Positions 16,290 to 26,000 of a stretch of DNA of 42,665 nt are shown in pieces. Source of the DNA: Bacteroidota bacterium (lineage in GTDB: Bacteria; Bacteroidota; Bacteroidia; Chitinophagales; Saprospiraceae); contig JAFMDF010000046.1 in assembly GCA_017857395.1 (NCBI GenBank), forward strand, positions 1 through 42,665, read 5' to 3'. A program made the position numbers and the translations under genes. Position 1 is the first letter of the stretch. The number at the start of each line of letters is the position of its first letter. The notes under the pieces are model-generated. The model saw only the letters and a list, made by a program, of their open reading frames with translations. It did no database searches and had not been told where the DNA came from.

Positions 16290-16379
16290 AGAAACTATTT
16301 TGACACGAAATACCTTATTTATATGGTGGTTGTTTGTAAAAACGTTTATAGTAGTAATCAATAATCTAAAAATTAAAGT

Positions 16380-17285
16380 ATGAAAAATTTCTTGAGAGTA
16401 CTTGTTTTTTCTTTGTTTGCACTTGCTTTAAATGCACAGGCAATTGATGATTTTCCAATGCCAGACTATGGCTTTACGTCTTCCTTTCAACCACTAAAAA
16501 ATCAGGAAGATTTAAATTTACAAACTGCTTTGGAAAACGAATTAAAAACGAATAAAAAGTTGAATCGCTTAATTGCTCAGAAAAAAATGGCAATTGGTTT
16601 GGTGGATTTAAGCAATGCCAATAATCCTCGGTTTGCACAAATTAATGGCGATGAAATGATGTATGCAGCTAGTTTACCCAAAATTGCGATTCTCTTGGCA
16701 GCAATGGATGCCCTAGAAAAAGGAGAATTACAAGAGACGCCCGAAGTAAAAAAAGATATGTTCTTGATGATAAATAAATCCAATAATGCGGCTTCTACGA
16801 GAATGATAGATCGACTGGGTTTTGAAAAAATTGAACGTGTGTTGACCAATCCTCAATATGCCTTATATGATGAAAATAACGGCGGTGGTTTATGGGTTGG
16901 TAAACGATATGCCGCACAAGGCAAACGATATCCTGACCCTTTGCAAGGTTTGAGTCATGCCGCTACGGCTACCCAAGTTAGTCGGTTTTATTATTTAATG
17001 TTTAAAGGCATGTTGGTTTGCGAAGACCGGTCTGAACAGATGATGGAATTGATGGCTAATACGGGTTTGCATCACAAATTTATCAATACTTTAGATAAAG
17101 TTGCCCCCGAGGCAACAGTCTATAGAAAATCTGGCTCTTGGAGTAATTTTCACTCTGATTCGGTGATGGTTATGGGACCAGAAAGAAAGTATATTTTAGT
17201 CGGTTTGGCAGAAGATGCTGGAGGGGAACAAATCATGCGGAATTTAGTGCATTCCGTAGAGGAGGTGTTAGAGATTGGGGAATAG
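16380..17285 (+). CDS. Exported serine hydrolase, class A beta-lactamase fold
   Basis: This 301-aa exported enzyme has a signal peptide that ends near residue 21 (ALNAQA). The penicillin-recognising triad is present as SLPK (98-101, nucleophile S98 and base K101), SNN (134-136) and KSG (250-252). The SNN and KSG forms replace the SDN and KTG of true class A beta-lactamases, and the omega-loop Glu is not obvious. It may be a peptidase, esterase or cell-wall enzyme. A second protein with the same motif set is encoded at 29751-31064. It is transcribed alone. True beta-lactam resistance should not be assumed. Confidence 0.85.
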   Translation: MKNFLRVLVFSLFALALNAQAIDDFPMPDYGFTSSFQPLKNQEDLNLQTALENELKTNKKLNRLIAQKKMAIGLVDLSNANNPRFAQINGDEMMYAASLPKIAILLAAMDALEKGELQETPEVKKDMFLMINKSNNAASTRMIDRLGFEKIERVLTNPQYALYDENNGGGLWVGKRYAAQGKRYPDPLQGLSHAATATQVSRFYYLMFKGMLVCEDRSEQMMELMANTGLHHKFINTLDKVAPEATVYRKSGSWSNFHSDSVMVMGPERKYILVGLAEDAGGEQIMRNLVHSVEEVLEIGE

Positions 17286-17541
17286 GCGACGCCAAATCAT
17301 ACATCATCAATCATATATCTGTCAGGTAAATGATGGCTATTCTTCTATGATTGTAAATTTTTAACGCACGCAAAGATGCGAAGACGCAAAGTTTTAATTG
17401 GTAATCAATAATTTACAACTATAGGTCGATAGCCGTTTCATTATTAGTAAACTGATAATCAGATAATAAAAATGGATGTATGATTGAACTACTATCAACC
17501 GCTTGGTTATTCAAAAATAAACAAACACTTTGTATCAATAA
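17286..17541. repeat. Intergenic stretch with imperfect inverted repeat and dispersed repeat word
   Basis: An imperfect inverted repeat spans about 17328-17358 (AAATGATGGCTATTC...) and 17411-17443 (...GTCGATAGCCGTTTCATT). Its loop contains the word AACGCACGCAAAGATGCGAAG (17363-17383 region), a type of sequence seen as a dispersed repeat in many Bacteroidota. No ORF or FNR-like box is seen. A promoter for the translocase gene must lie here but is not obvious. Confidence 0.5.
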
Positions 17542-20361
17542 ATGACAACCTTCAAGGAAGCATTCCAATTATTTCTTCGGAAAACTTTCGATATCCGAAA
17601 TGGGGAATTTCCCCGTGCTTTCTTGATGCAATTGAACATTTTTTTAATTATTTCCACCTTATTGATTGTCAAGCCGACAGTTAATGGTTTATTTTTATCA
17701 AGATTTGGGGTAGAAAATTTGCCCTATGCTTTTATGTTGGTGGCAATAGTGGCTGCCCTTATTACTTCCCTTTATGCGCATATTGTTCGACAATTTCCAT
17801 TACATAGAATCATCAATGGGACGTTGATTTTTTCGGTATTGTCCCTACTCTTTTTTGGTTTATTTCTTCGATTGAATGTATTGGAGAACCTTATTTTATA
17901 CCTCTTTTATATTTGGGTTGCTCTTTTTGCGCTACTGACCACTTCTCAATTTTGGGTTTTAGCCAATCAAGTTTTTAATCCAAGAGAAGCCAAACGTTTA
18001 TTTGGTTTCATTGGTGCAGGGGCGATTGCAGGAGGGATTTTTGGCGGTTACCTGACGTCTGTTTTAGCAGCGTTTACAGGTAGTGAAAATTTGCCTTTTA
18101 TCGGTGCTTTATTTATTGGTGCTTGTATTCCAATTAATCGGGTTATTTGGAAAAAATATACGCCTGATAAACCTAAAACGATTCCTACGACAAAAAAGGT
18201 ACGTGGCTTAGGGAATCATCCATTGGCATTGATTAGAAAATCTCGGCATTTGACTTATCTCGCAAGCATCGTTTTTGTGAGTGTCATGGTTGCCAAACTG
18301 GTGGATTATCAATTTGGCGGTATTGCCGCTGCGTTGATTCCTGACCAAGATGAATTGACCGCTTTTTTTGGCTTTTGGCTATCTACCTTTAGTGTTATTT
18401 CGCTCGGCTTACAATTATTTGTCACCAGAAAAGTAATGAGTACTTTTGGAGTAGGTTCCGCCTTGCTTTTTTTGCCTATCGCTATATTCTTGGCAGTCAT
18501 TTCCTTGATTCTATTTCCTGGAGTTTTGGCATCCGCAGTACTATTAAAAATGTCAGATGGTGGGCTAAAGCAGTCCATTAATAAAGCAGCAATGGAATTG
18601 TTAATTTTACCTGTTCCAGAAGCATTAAAAAACCAGACGAAGACTTTTATTGATGTCTTTATTGATAGCTTGGCAACAGGTATAAGTGGTATCTTATTGA
18701 TATTTTTGGTAAAAGGATTAAGTTTGTCAACAAATGCGGTTAATATAATGATAATCAGCTTATTATCATTTTGGATTTATTTGATTTTTCGAGTAAAAAA
18801 AGAATATTTATTATCTTTTCGGCGCAAAATTGACCAAGTACAAAATCATCAAAATAATAACCATATAGACTTAAATAACCCTTCTACTTTACAGGGCATC
18901 CAAAAGGTATTGGAAGCCGGTTCTACCCAACAAAAATTGATGATTCTGCGAAGGATTAAAAACAAGCCTCATCCAGCCCTTTTCGATACCCTTAAAAATA
19001 TGATTCCTCATGCTGCTGACGAGGTGACAACAGCAGCTATTCGTTGCTTATATTTTTATAAAAAAGCCGATTTTTTACCAGAAATAGAAGTCTTGGCACA
19101 GCATGAAAATCAGGCAATAAAAATAGCAGCTTTTGAATACCTGATAGAAAATGCCAATGGAAAGATAGTCGAAGTAATCGAAAAATATTTGCAACAAGCA
19201 GATTATCGAGTAAGAGGAGCAGCATTAATTAGCTTGGCGAATGAAACTAGAGCAAATCCTGATTTAAAAAGGCAATTTAAATTGGCAGACCGCATTCGGG
19301 AAAAACTGAATAAACTACCTCAAATAACCAATCCCGCAGAAATAGAATTCCGAACCATTACGGCTTTAAAAGCTATTGGGCGAGCTAATATGGAAGCCTT
19401 TTTTCCTTTTATTCAACGTTCTTTTTATGATAAAAATAAGGTCATTGCCTATTGTGCCATTATCGAGGCGGGTCATACACTCCATCCTCAATTTATCAAT
19501 CCTTTGGTGCAATTACTGGCAAAACCGCCCTTGCGCCCTAGCGTCCGAAAAGCCTTAGCCTATTATGGAAAAGACTTAATTCCTGTATTATCAAAAATGG
19601 TTTTACAAGAAAAAATTGACCTAGAAGTCACTCGGATGATTCCTTCTGTCATCAAGCAAGTAGGCGTACAGAAATCTGTTAATTTTCTATTTAATTTATT
19701 AGATAATGAGGATTTAATGGTCCGGCAAGAAGCCTTGCGTGGCTTGAATTTTTTGAAAAATAATTTTTCTAATTTAAAATTTAATCATAAAAAAGTTGGT
19801 CACCATATACAGACGGAAATCCAATTATATCGGGATTTATTAAGTGTGTTTTATACCCAAATAGCTATTAAAACCCATCATTCTAAAAAGGAAAAAGAAG
19901 CTAGAAATGGTTTAATTCAGCTCTTGAAAAAAAGGTTAGACCGTACTATGGAACGCATTTTCAGGCTGGTCGGTTTAGACCATCCTAATGGAGATATTTA
20001 TCTCATTTACAAAGGATTGCGCAGTCAACAATCTGATCTAGGGGTCAATGCCTTGGAATTTATGGACAATCTACTGTCTCCCAATTTAAGGAAAACATTA
20101 ATTCCGTTGGTAGAGGCCTCTATGCAGGATAATACTTCCGAAGCAACCAGAAAAGAATTGCAGCTTAAAATGCCCAATGAATTTGAAAGTTATCAATTGC
20201 TTTTAGCTGGTAAAGACCGTCGGATTAAATTAGCGGTGTTGTATCTATTAGGTTATTTGCAAACAGAAAAATACCAGGAATTGATTAAGGAACAGTTGCA
20301 GTCGGCCGATTTGAAGGTTCAAGGGTTTGCCCAACGGGTTTTACGGGAGGAATTTGTTTGA
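17542..20361 (+). CDS. ATP/ADP-translocase-like transporter fused to HEAT-repeat domain
   Basis: This is a 939-aa membrane protein. Residues about 25-420 form a 12-helix transporter of the NTT/MFS superfamily (COG3202 style). Its first helix region is FLIISTLLIVKPTVNGLFLSRFG, and FGFIGAGAIAGGIFGGYL lies in a middle helix. After a linker (about 425-450), residues about 455-930 are all-helical, with repeated units such as AAIRCLYFYKKADFLPEIEVLAQHE, typical of HEAT repeats facing the cytoplasm. Related fusions occur in Bacteroidota and Chlorobi; true nucleotide exchange is proven only for parasites and plastids. The substrate here is therefore unknown, and it could be a regulator-gated nucleotide or drug transporter. 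Confidence 0.8.
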   Translation: MTTFKEAFQLFLRKTFDIRNGEFPRAFLMQLNIFLIISTLLIVKPTVNGLFLSRFGVENLPYAFMLVAIVAALITSLYAHIVRQFPLHRIINGTLIFSVLSLLFFGLFLRLNVLENLILYLFYIWVALFALLTTSQFWVLANQVFNPREAKRLFGFIGAGAIAGGIFGGYLTSVLAAFTGSENLPFIGALFIGACIPINRVIWKKYTPDKPKTIPTTKKVRGLGNHPLALIRKSRHLTYLASIVFVSVMVAKLVDYQFGGIAAALIPDQDELTAFFGFWLSTFSVISLGLQLFVTRKVMSTFGVGSALLFLPIAIFLAVISLILFPGVLASAVLLKMSDGGLKQSINKAAMELLILPVPEALKNQTKTFIDVFIDSLATGISGILLIFLVKGLSLSTNAVNIMIISLLSFWIYLIFRVKKEYLLSFRRKIDQVQNHQNNNHIDLNNPSTLQGIQKVLEAGSTQQKLMILRRIKNKPHPALFDTLKNMIPHAADEVTTAAIRCLYFYKKADFLPEIEVLAQHENQAIKIAAFEYLIENANGKIVEVIEKYLQQADYRVRGAALISLANETRANPDLKRQFKLADRIREKLNKLPQITNPAEIEFRTITALKAIGRANMEAFFPFIQRSFYDKNKVIAYCAIIEAGHTLHPQFINPLVQLLAKPPLRPSVRKALAYYGKDLIPVLSKMVLQEKIDLEVTRMIPSVIKQVGVQKSVNFLFNLLDNEDLMVRQEALRGLNFLKNNFSNLKFNHKKVGHHIQTEIQLYRDLLSVFYTQIAIKTHHSKKEKEARNGLIQLLKKRLDRTMERIFRLVGLDHPNGDIYLIYKGLRSQQSDLGVNALEFMDNLLSPNLRKTLIPLVEASMQDNTSEATRKELQLKMPNEFESYQLLLAGKDRRIKLAVLYLLGYLQTEKYQELIKEQLQSADLKVQGFAQRVLREEFV

Positions 20362-20402
20362 CACAAAAAATTGTTTATCTTTGGCAATTCAAACACATTG
20401 CT

Positions 20403-21512
20403 ATGGGAAACAAAATAGACAAACCACACGACCATTTTTTTAGAGCTACCTTTTCAAAAGTATTAGTAGCCAAAGCTTTTATAGAAAAGTTTTTACCCAA
20501 AGAGATTTCTACAAGACTACAACTATCCACCTTACAACTGGAAAATGGCAGTTATGTTGATGATGAATTAAGTGAAAATATCACGGATTTGGTTTATTCC
20601 TGTCAATGGAATGGAAAGCAGGAAGTTTCGATTGAAATTAGCTTTTTATTCGAACATAAAAGTTGGGTGCCCAAATATCCTCATCTTCAATTATTTCGCT
20701 ATTTGCTCAATGCTTGGGAACAACAATACCAAAATTCCGAAGACTTAGTTATTATCATCCCCATTATAGTTTATCATGGAGGACGAAAGTGGAAATATAA
20801 ACCTTTTAAGGATTATTTTCCCTACGAAGATGAGCAACTGAACCAATTTATTCCTAAATTTGAGTATCTATTAACAGATTTGTCGAATCATTCTGACGAG
20901 GAATTAAACAAAATAAAATTAGGTTTTTTAGGTGCAGCTTTATTGTTGATGAAAAATAATAAAAACCCTAATTTTATTAGAAATAAGACAACAGAGCTAT
21001 TTATTTATGCATGGAAATCGACGCCAAGTAACTTATTTGAAACTTTTGTACGCATTGCCGTTGTTTATATAGCAAATGCATCGCCAATTGAAAAAGAAGA
21101 AATTCGTAAAATAGCTAATAATTTACCACTAAAATTAGATGATATGGTTAAGACCGCTTATGAACAGTTTGTAGAGGAAGGTATCTTAATTGGTAGAATT
21201 AAAGGAGAAAAAATTGGAGAAAAGAAGAAAGAATTATTGACTGTTCTTCAATTAATCAAAACTTTTCCATTGATGAATGATGGGGATATTGCCAAAATTG
21301 CCACAACGGAAAAAGCTACCGTCAACAAAATTAGAAAAGAATATCCAATTACCGATAAGAAAAAGTATACCTTAATTATTCAAACATTGCTAAAGGCATT
21401 TCCTTCCTTTAAAAATAAGGAATTAGCAATTTTGTTTGAAAAAACGAGTGTGGCTATTCAAAAAATAAGGAAGGCGATGCCAAAAGAAAAACCTTCTAAT
21501 ACTAAAAATTAG
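20403..21512 (+). CDS. Rpn family recombination-promoting nuclease / putative transposase
   Basis: This is a PD-(D/E)XK nuclease of the RpnA-like family. The start is taken at 20403 (369 aa, MGNKIDKPHDHFFRATF). The frame could begin 15 codons earlier, overlapping the transporter stop by 4 bp, but those residues are not family-like. The DKPHDHFFRATFS start is the family signature. The catalytic core shows Asp in ENITDLVY and the E-x-K motif in FLFEHKS, then HLQLFRYLLNAW and IPIIVYHGG. The C-terminal 120 residues hold two TxxKxRKEYP/TSxxIQKIRKAMP-like helix-turn-helix units. This tail is repeated in a broken second copy immediately downstream. It is probably a mobile or toxic nuclease gene rather than housekeeping. 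Confidence 0.85.
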   Translation: MGNKIDKPHDHFFRATFSKVLVAKAFIEKFLPKEISTRLQLSTLQLENGSYVDDELSENITDLVYSCQWNGKQEVSIEISFLFEHKSWVPKYPHLQLFRYLLNAWEQQYQNSEDLVIIIPIIVYHGGRKWKYKPFKDYFPYEDEQLNQFIPKFEYLLTDLSNHSDEELNKIKLGFLGAALLLMKNNKNPNFIRNKTTELFIYAWKSTPSNLFETFVRIAVVYIANASPIEKEEIRKIANNLPLKLDDMVKTAYEQFVEEGILIGRIKGEKIGEKKKELLTVLQLIKTFPLMNDGDIAKIATTEKATVNKIRKEYPITDKKKYTLIIQTLLKAFPSFKNKELAILFEKTSVAIQKIRKAMPKEKPSNTKN

Positions 21513-21517
21513 ATGAT

Positions 21518-21904
21518 ATGGCTAAGACCGCTTATGAACAATTTGTAGAGGAAGGTATCTTAATTGGTGAAATTAAGGGTGAAATTAAAGGTAAAAAAGA
21601 GAGTAAGATTGAAGGAGAAAAAATGAAAGAATTATTAATTGTTCTTCAATTAATCAAAACTTTTCCATTAATGAAGGATGGGGCTATTGCCAAAATTGCC
21701 ACAACTAAAAAAGCTACCGTCAGCAAAATTAGAAAAGAATATCCAATTACCGATAAGAAGAAACATACCTTAATTGTTCAAAAATTGCTGAAGATATTTC
21801 CCTCCTATAAAAATAAAGATTTAGCCCTTTTGTTTGAGCAAACAAGTGCGTCTATTCAGAAAATAAGGAAGGCAATGCCAAAAGAAGAACCTTCTACCCG
21901 ATAG
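21518..21904 (+). pseudogene. Truncated tandem copy of the Rpn-type gene, C-terminal part only
   Basis: This 128-codon frame is a diverged copy of the last about 121 codons of the preceding gene (MxKTAYEQFVEEGILIG ... IRKAMPKE). It has an 8-codon expansion in the charged KGEIKGKKESKIEGEK segment. The nucleotide similarity begins before the frame, at ACTAAAAATTAGATGATATG (21501-21520), which matches 21128-21146 with one extra A. In the first copy these bases encode LKLDDM; here the shifted frame supplies the stop codon of the upstream gene. It is therefore a remnant of a second, tandem Rpn gene that lost its nuclease domain. It may still be expressed as a stand-alone DNA-binding-like tail. Confidence 0.7.
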
Positions 21905-21944
21905 CCATTTTTTATAAAATACTAGAAGAGCTAAATAAGTTGTA

Positions 21945-21986
21945 GTTTGCAGTCGATGTAATCAATAAATCGCACCGACTGCAAAC
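21945..21986. terminator. 11-bp perfect inverted repeat between convergent genes
   Basis: GTTTGCAGTCG (21945-21955) and CGACTGCAAAC (21976-21986) pair perfectly across a 20-nt loop, between the Rpn remnant and the OmpA-like gene that converge here. A T-rich stretch follows at 21990-21996. It may terminate the rightward transcript or be a dispersed palindrome. Confidence 0.5.
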
Positions 21987-22035
21987 TGCCCACTTTTTAC
22001 TGCCTACTGCACCCAATACCTGATAAGACTTTCCA

Positions 22036-22968
22036 TTAATTTCCCACAGATGGCGGTTCCAATAACTGAAAAAACTGGTCTAACTTCGGCAAAATAATAA
22101 TTTCTGTCCGACGATTCATACTACGCCCTGTCATATTGACATTCGATGCTTTAGGCACAAATTCTGACCTACCCCCAGCTGTCATTCTTTCTGGCCGAAC
22201 CGCATACTTTTCTTGCAATAACCGAACAACCGAAGTCGCTCTTTTAACGCTTAAATCCCAGTTATCAGCTATACAGGCATTTTTTATCGGTACATTATCA
22301 GTATGACCTTCCACCAAAATATCTAGCTCATTATGGTCGTTGACGACCTTCGCAATTTTTCCTAGCACTTCTTCTGCCCGAGTATTGATGACCGCACTTC
22401 CAGATTTGAATAACATTTTGTCGGATAACGAAATATACACGACTCCTTTTTTAACTTCAATCGTCAAATCTTCATCACTCACATCTGCCAACGAGCGTTT
22501 CAAATTCATTACCAGCGCAAGATTTATCGAATCTTTTTTAGACATCGAGGAAGTCAAATCTTTAATGTAGCGGTTTTGTTCATTCAACGCCTCTAATGAT
22601 TTTTGAATACTTTCTGCACCCGTTTTACTGACTATAGAAAGGTCAGATAAGCGTTCCAATAAATTAGTATTCGTAGATTTGAAATACTCTAATTCTTGTC
22701 CTAAGGACTGAGTTTTACTGCGTTCACTTTCCAATTGGGTGCTTTTGACGATAAGTTCTTGCTCTTTGTTTTTTAGCCGACTGACGGTCGTGGACAATTC
22801 CTTTTCACAGTCCATTTTTTGTTCATCGCAACTTTTTAGTTCTGCTATCACTTTTTCATACGCTTGTTGCGCTTCATCTCGACTCGTTTGCATGTCCATA
22901 AATTTCTGATTGCTCACACAGGAAGACAATAAGCCTGTGGCAATCAACATAATGATTAAATTTCTCAT
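22036..22968 (-). CDS. OmpA-family lipoprotein with coiled coil
   Basis: This 310-aa exported protein carries a lipobox LLSSC (Cys at about 17) that would anchor it in a membrane. Residues about 25-150 form a long coiled coil rich in Glu, Lys and Gln. The C-terminal domain (about 165-295) is OmpA/MotB-like, with VEGHTDNVPI and the RSMNRRTEIII motif that binds peptidoglycan. It therefore tethers a membrane to the cell wall across the periplasm. It lies just downstream of the metallophosphatase-barrel gene on the same strand and may be co-transcribed with it. It contains no barrel of its own. Confidence 0.9.
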   Translation of the reverse strand: MRNLIIMLIATGLLSSCVSNQKFMDMQTSRDEAQQAYEKVIAELKSCDEQKMDCEKELSTTVSRLKNKEQELIVKSTQLESERSKTQSLGQELEYFKSTNTNLLERLSDLSIVSKTGAESIQKSLEALNEQNRYIKDLTSSMSKKDSINLALVMNLKRSLADVSDEDLTIEVKKGVVYISLSDKMLFKSGSAVINTRAEEVLGKIAKVVNDHNELDILVEGHTDNVPIKNACIADNWDLSVKRATSVVRLLQEKYAVRPERMTAGGRSEFVPKASNVNMTGRSMNRRTEIIILPKLDQFFQLLEPPSVGN

Positions 22969-23021
22969 TGGTATGATTTTAAATTGATTAAATAAGATGG
23001 TGTTGTTTTATTTATTGTTGA

Positions 23022-26000
23022 TTAAAATTGTACACTAGCACTTACGGCTATCCGAGGCTTTTCTTCTGAAAAGAACATCCCTGCCGAAAGGGCGACTACA
23101 TCCAAAGGGGCAACCCAAATCGAGCCACCGTAACTAAGATGCCATTTGTCCGAATCTTCTGTTTTTATCCAGACCCGACCATAATCAAACCCTGGCGTAA
23201 TTCCACCCGAAATGGGCAAAAAACTATTCTCAGAATCAATGATTTTTATTCTTAAGTCTATCGTATGGTAAAAAGCGGTGCGACCTGAAAAACGACCTTG
23301 GGAAAACCCTCTTAAACTACTACCGCCACCAAGGCTAACTGCCTGAAAAAAATCAAAATCTCCGATGATATGGCTGCCATGTAGTCGGTTTTCCAATACG
23401 AAATAATCTGTTTGAGTTAATCGAGTAAAGAAAGTCAACTCACTTTTAAATCGGAGCATTTGTCGGTCTACATCTTGTAAATTGGCTCGCCAGTTGGCAT
23501 CTACCAAAAGCCCTAAGCCTTGAGTCGGTAAGGCAAAATGGTCGGCATTATAAAAATGAAACCCTGCATTGCCCCCACTAAAATTTTGGTGGTTAAAAAT
23601 AGTTGGACGGAACTCCATAAAATCTGCTCCTGTAATCCGTTCGGCTTTTTCTTCTATTTTGATGGACTCAAAAGCTGGACCTACAGAAAAAGAAATGCCT
23701 GAATCCCATCGCTTTTTAAACGATGGATAGGCAGCTAATAAAGTTCTTCTAATACGATAAAAATCTTTGCCGAATTCATCGGTTTTTCTTTCCGTTTCGT
23801 TGCCCAAACCATGAAAATTAGAGACAAACCTAGGCACTTCAGCGGTCAACTGAAGATTCATATCCCAATTTTGGAAAGTATTAAAATAATCGGCATTATA
23901 AGACAAACTATAAGCCCCTGAACCAAAGGCTACACTTCCGTTAAATCGGTGATTTTGCTTTCGTTTAAAACTGAAAGTACGCCAAATCATACTTAAGTTA
24001 AGATGGAAGCCATCATCGGGATTTATGCCAATCATTGGGACTGGAATCGCATAGTTATAGTCGTAATCTCTATAATTGAAAGTATTCCGCATTTCCATTT
24101 TAGAGCGCTTATCTTTGGTTTCTCCCTTCAACCTTAAGGTTGATTTTTCCTTGTTATCATCATAAATTATTGTTCTTTTAGACCATCCTCTAACTTTGGA
24201 ATTATCAGCATAACTATCCTCTCCTTTTCCACCAATCAATCTGACTAGTGGGCTTTGTCCAACTTTTCCAGTAACCTGAAATTGGTCAGCTCCATCTAAG
24301 CCATACAATCGCAATTCCTTGCTAACCTCATTTTCAAAAGTTCGCTCGTATAAAAACTGTTTTTCCGTTTTCTTTTTATTGTATTCATAAACCGAAACCT
24401 TTGTTTGCAAATCATTTAATCTATTGACAATAAATAAGTTATCTTTATGCGTCCCAAGAATTAATACTTCTTTATTCAACACTTTATAATACTGCCTAGC
24501 CACTTTCAATAGGTCATCTCTACGGCTTTTTATAAATTCGATAAAGTCCTTGCCTCGTTTGTCATAAGCAAAAGGAGGAATCTTTTTAACTGCTGCTTCA
24601 ATAGCCGCATCTGTCAAATGTTCTTGGATGTATTTAGCCTCCTTTTCCCAATCTTCTAATTTCATAGCATTGAGGAAAAAACGGTCAAAATAACGGGCTT
24701 TATAATTGAGCCAAGTCGCTTCTTTTTTAGTGATTTTTCCATCAAAATTTTCGGAGGCTTTGACCATTGGAAAAGTAAAATCAGCTATTGCATTACCGAG
24801 TCCATCAAATTTAGCAAATGCTTGGTCACGGTCTCTTGGAATGGGTTTATACAATTTTTTATCGTCCTCCATTTCGTAGGTCGCCCATCGCCATTGGTTG
24901 GAATGTCGGTCCCAATCTCCAATAATCATATCAAACAGACGACAACGCAAAACCAACGGTTGGTCAATCACCGTTTTATCATTTTTTAGTTTTTTATTAA
25001 TTAACTTTCTAGCCTTTTCTATTTTTTCAGGATACCCAAAACTTTTTAGGTCGCTCCAATCTCCATCTGCCCGTTCTTCAAATAAGTAAACTTCCCCACC
25101 TAGGTCATTATACCTTCCTAAGTTTGGCTGTTTCGGTACATAAACAACCGTCGGATTCGTATGAAAAATATCAATTGCTTCCGCCATTGGACTAACCATC
25201 AATGGACTAAAAGGGTAACCAGCAGTCAATTGTTGTTTGACTAAATCAACCGCAAAGGTTTTTCTTAATAGGCTCGGCATGCGATCGGTCACTTTTTCAA
25301 CGGAGCGCAATTGGTAGATTTTCCCTTTCCTGTTTTTTAATCGAATAGCATTCGTCTGTTGTCCACCTCCTAATTCATAAGCCATTAATCCACCTTTCGC
25401 AGTTGCCAAGTCTAATACAGGCATTTTATAATCGGTGAGGTATTCTTCTGTGTAGAGGTGTCCCCATATATTTTGGTCCGCAACTTTTATTTCTGCTTGT
25501 TCCATAATCGATTTAACAATAGAATCCTGCCCTTTTAATTGTTCATATTCTGAAAATTGATTCGCTGTTAAATGTCTATTTAATGCTAAAGTAGGCTTGA
25601 TTTTTTTTCTAAAAATTAAGGTTGTTTGGTCAAGGTTTTGTCCATTTTTATCACTACATGCCCAAAATTCTACCCATACTTCGCCATCTCTATAAAAATA
25701 GACCTGCGAAAACCCCTTTACACCTGCCACAAAAGTGGCATCATCTCCCAAAGCAACCGGTTCTTGTTTAGCCCCCGAACCACTTACAATAAAATCCTGT
25801 TCTTCGTCCTCAAAAAATTGCAAACTATGCTCATGTCCAGAAACAAATAAGACATTGGAATAATTATCTACTTGATTCAAAATACTTGTTTTCAACGCCT
25901 GATATTTTGGGTGAACCAATTCCTGTGGGCTGCCAATAGCACTATTCAAAAAAGCATATATACTACCAATAATCGGCAATGGTATCCATAGTTTAGAATC

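Noticed and set aside
16380-17285. True class A beta-lactamase
   Set aside because: The motifs are SNN and KSG instead of SDN and KTG, and the omega-loop Glu is not evident, so only a serine hydrolase call is supported.
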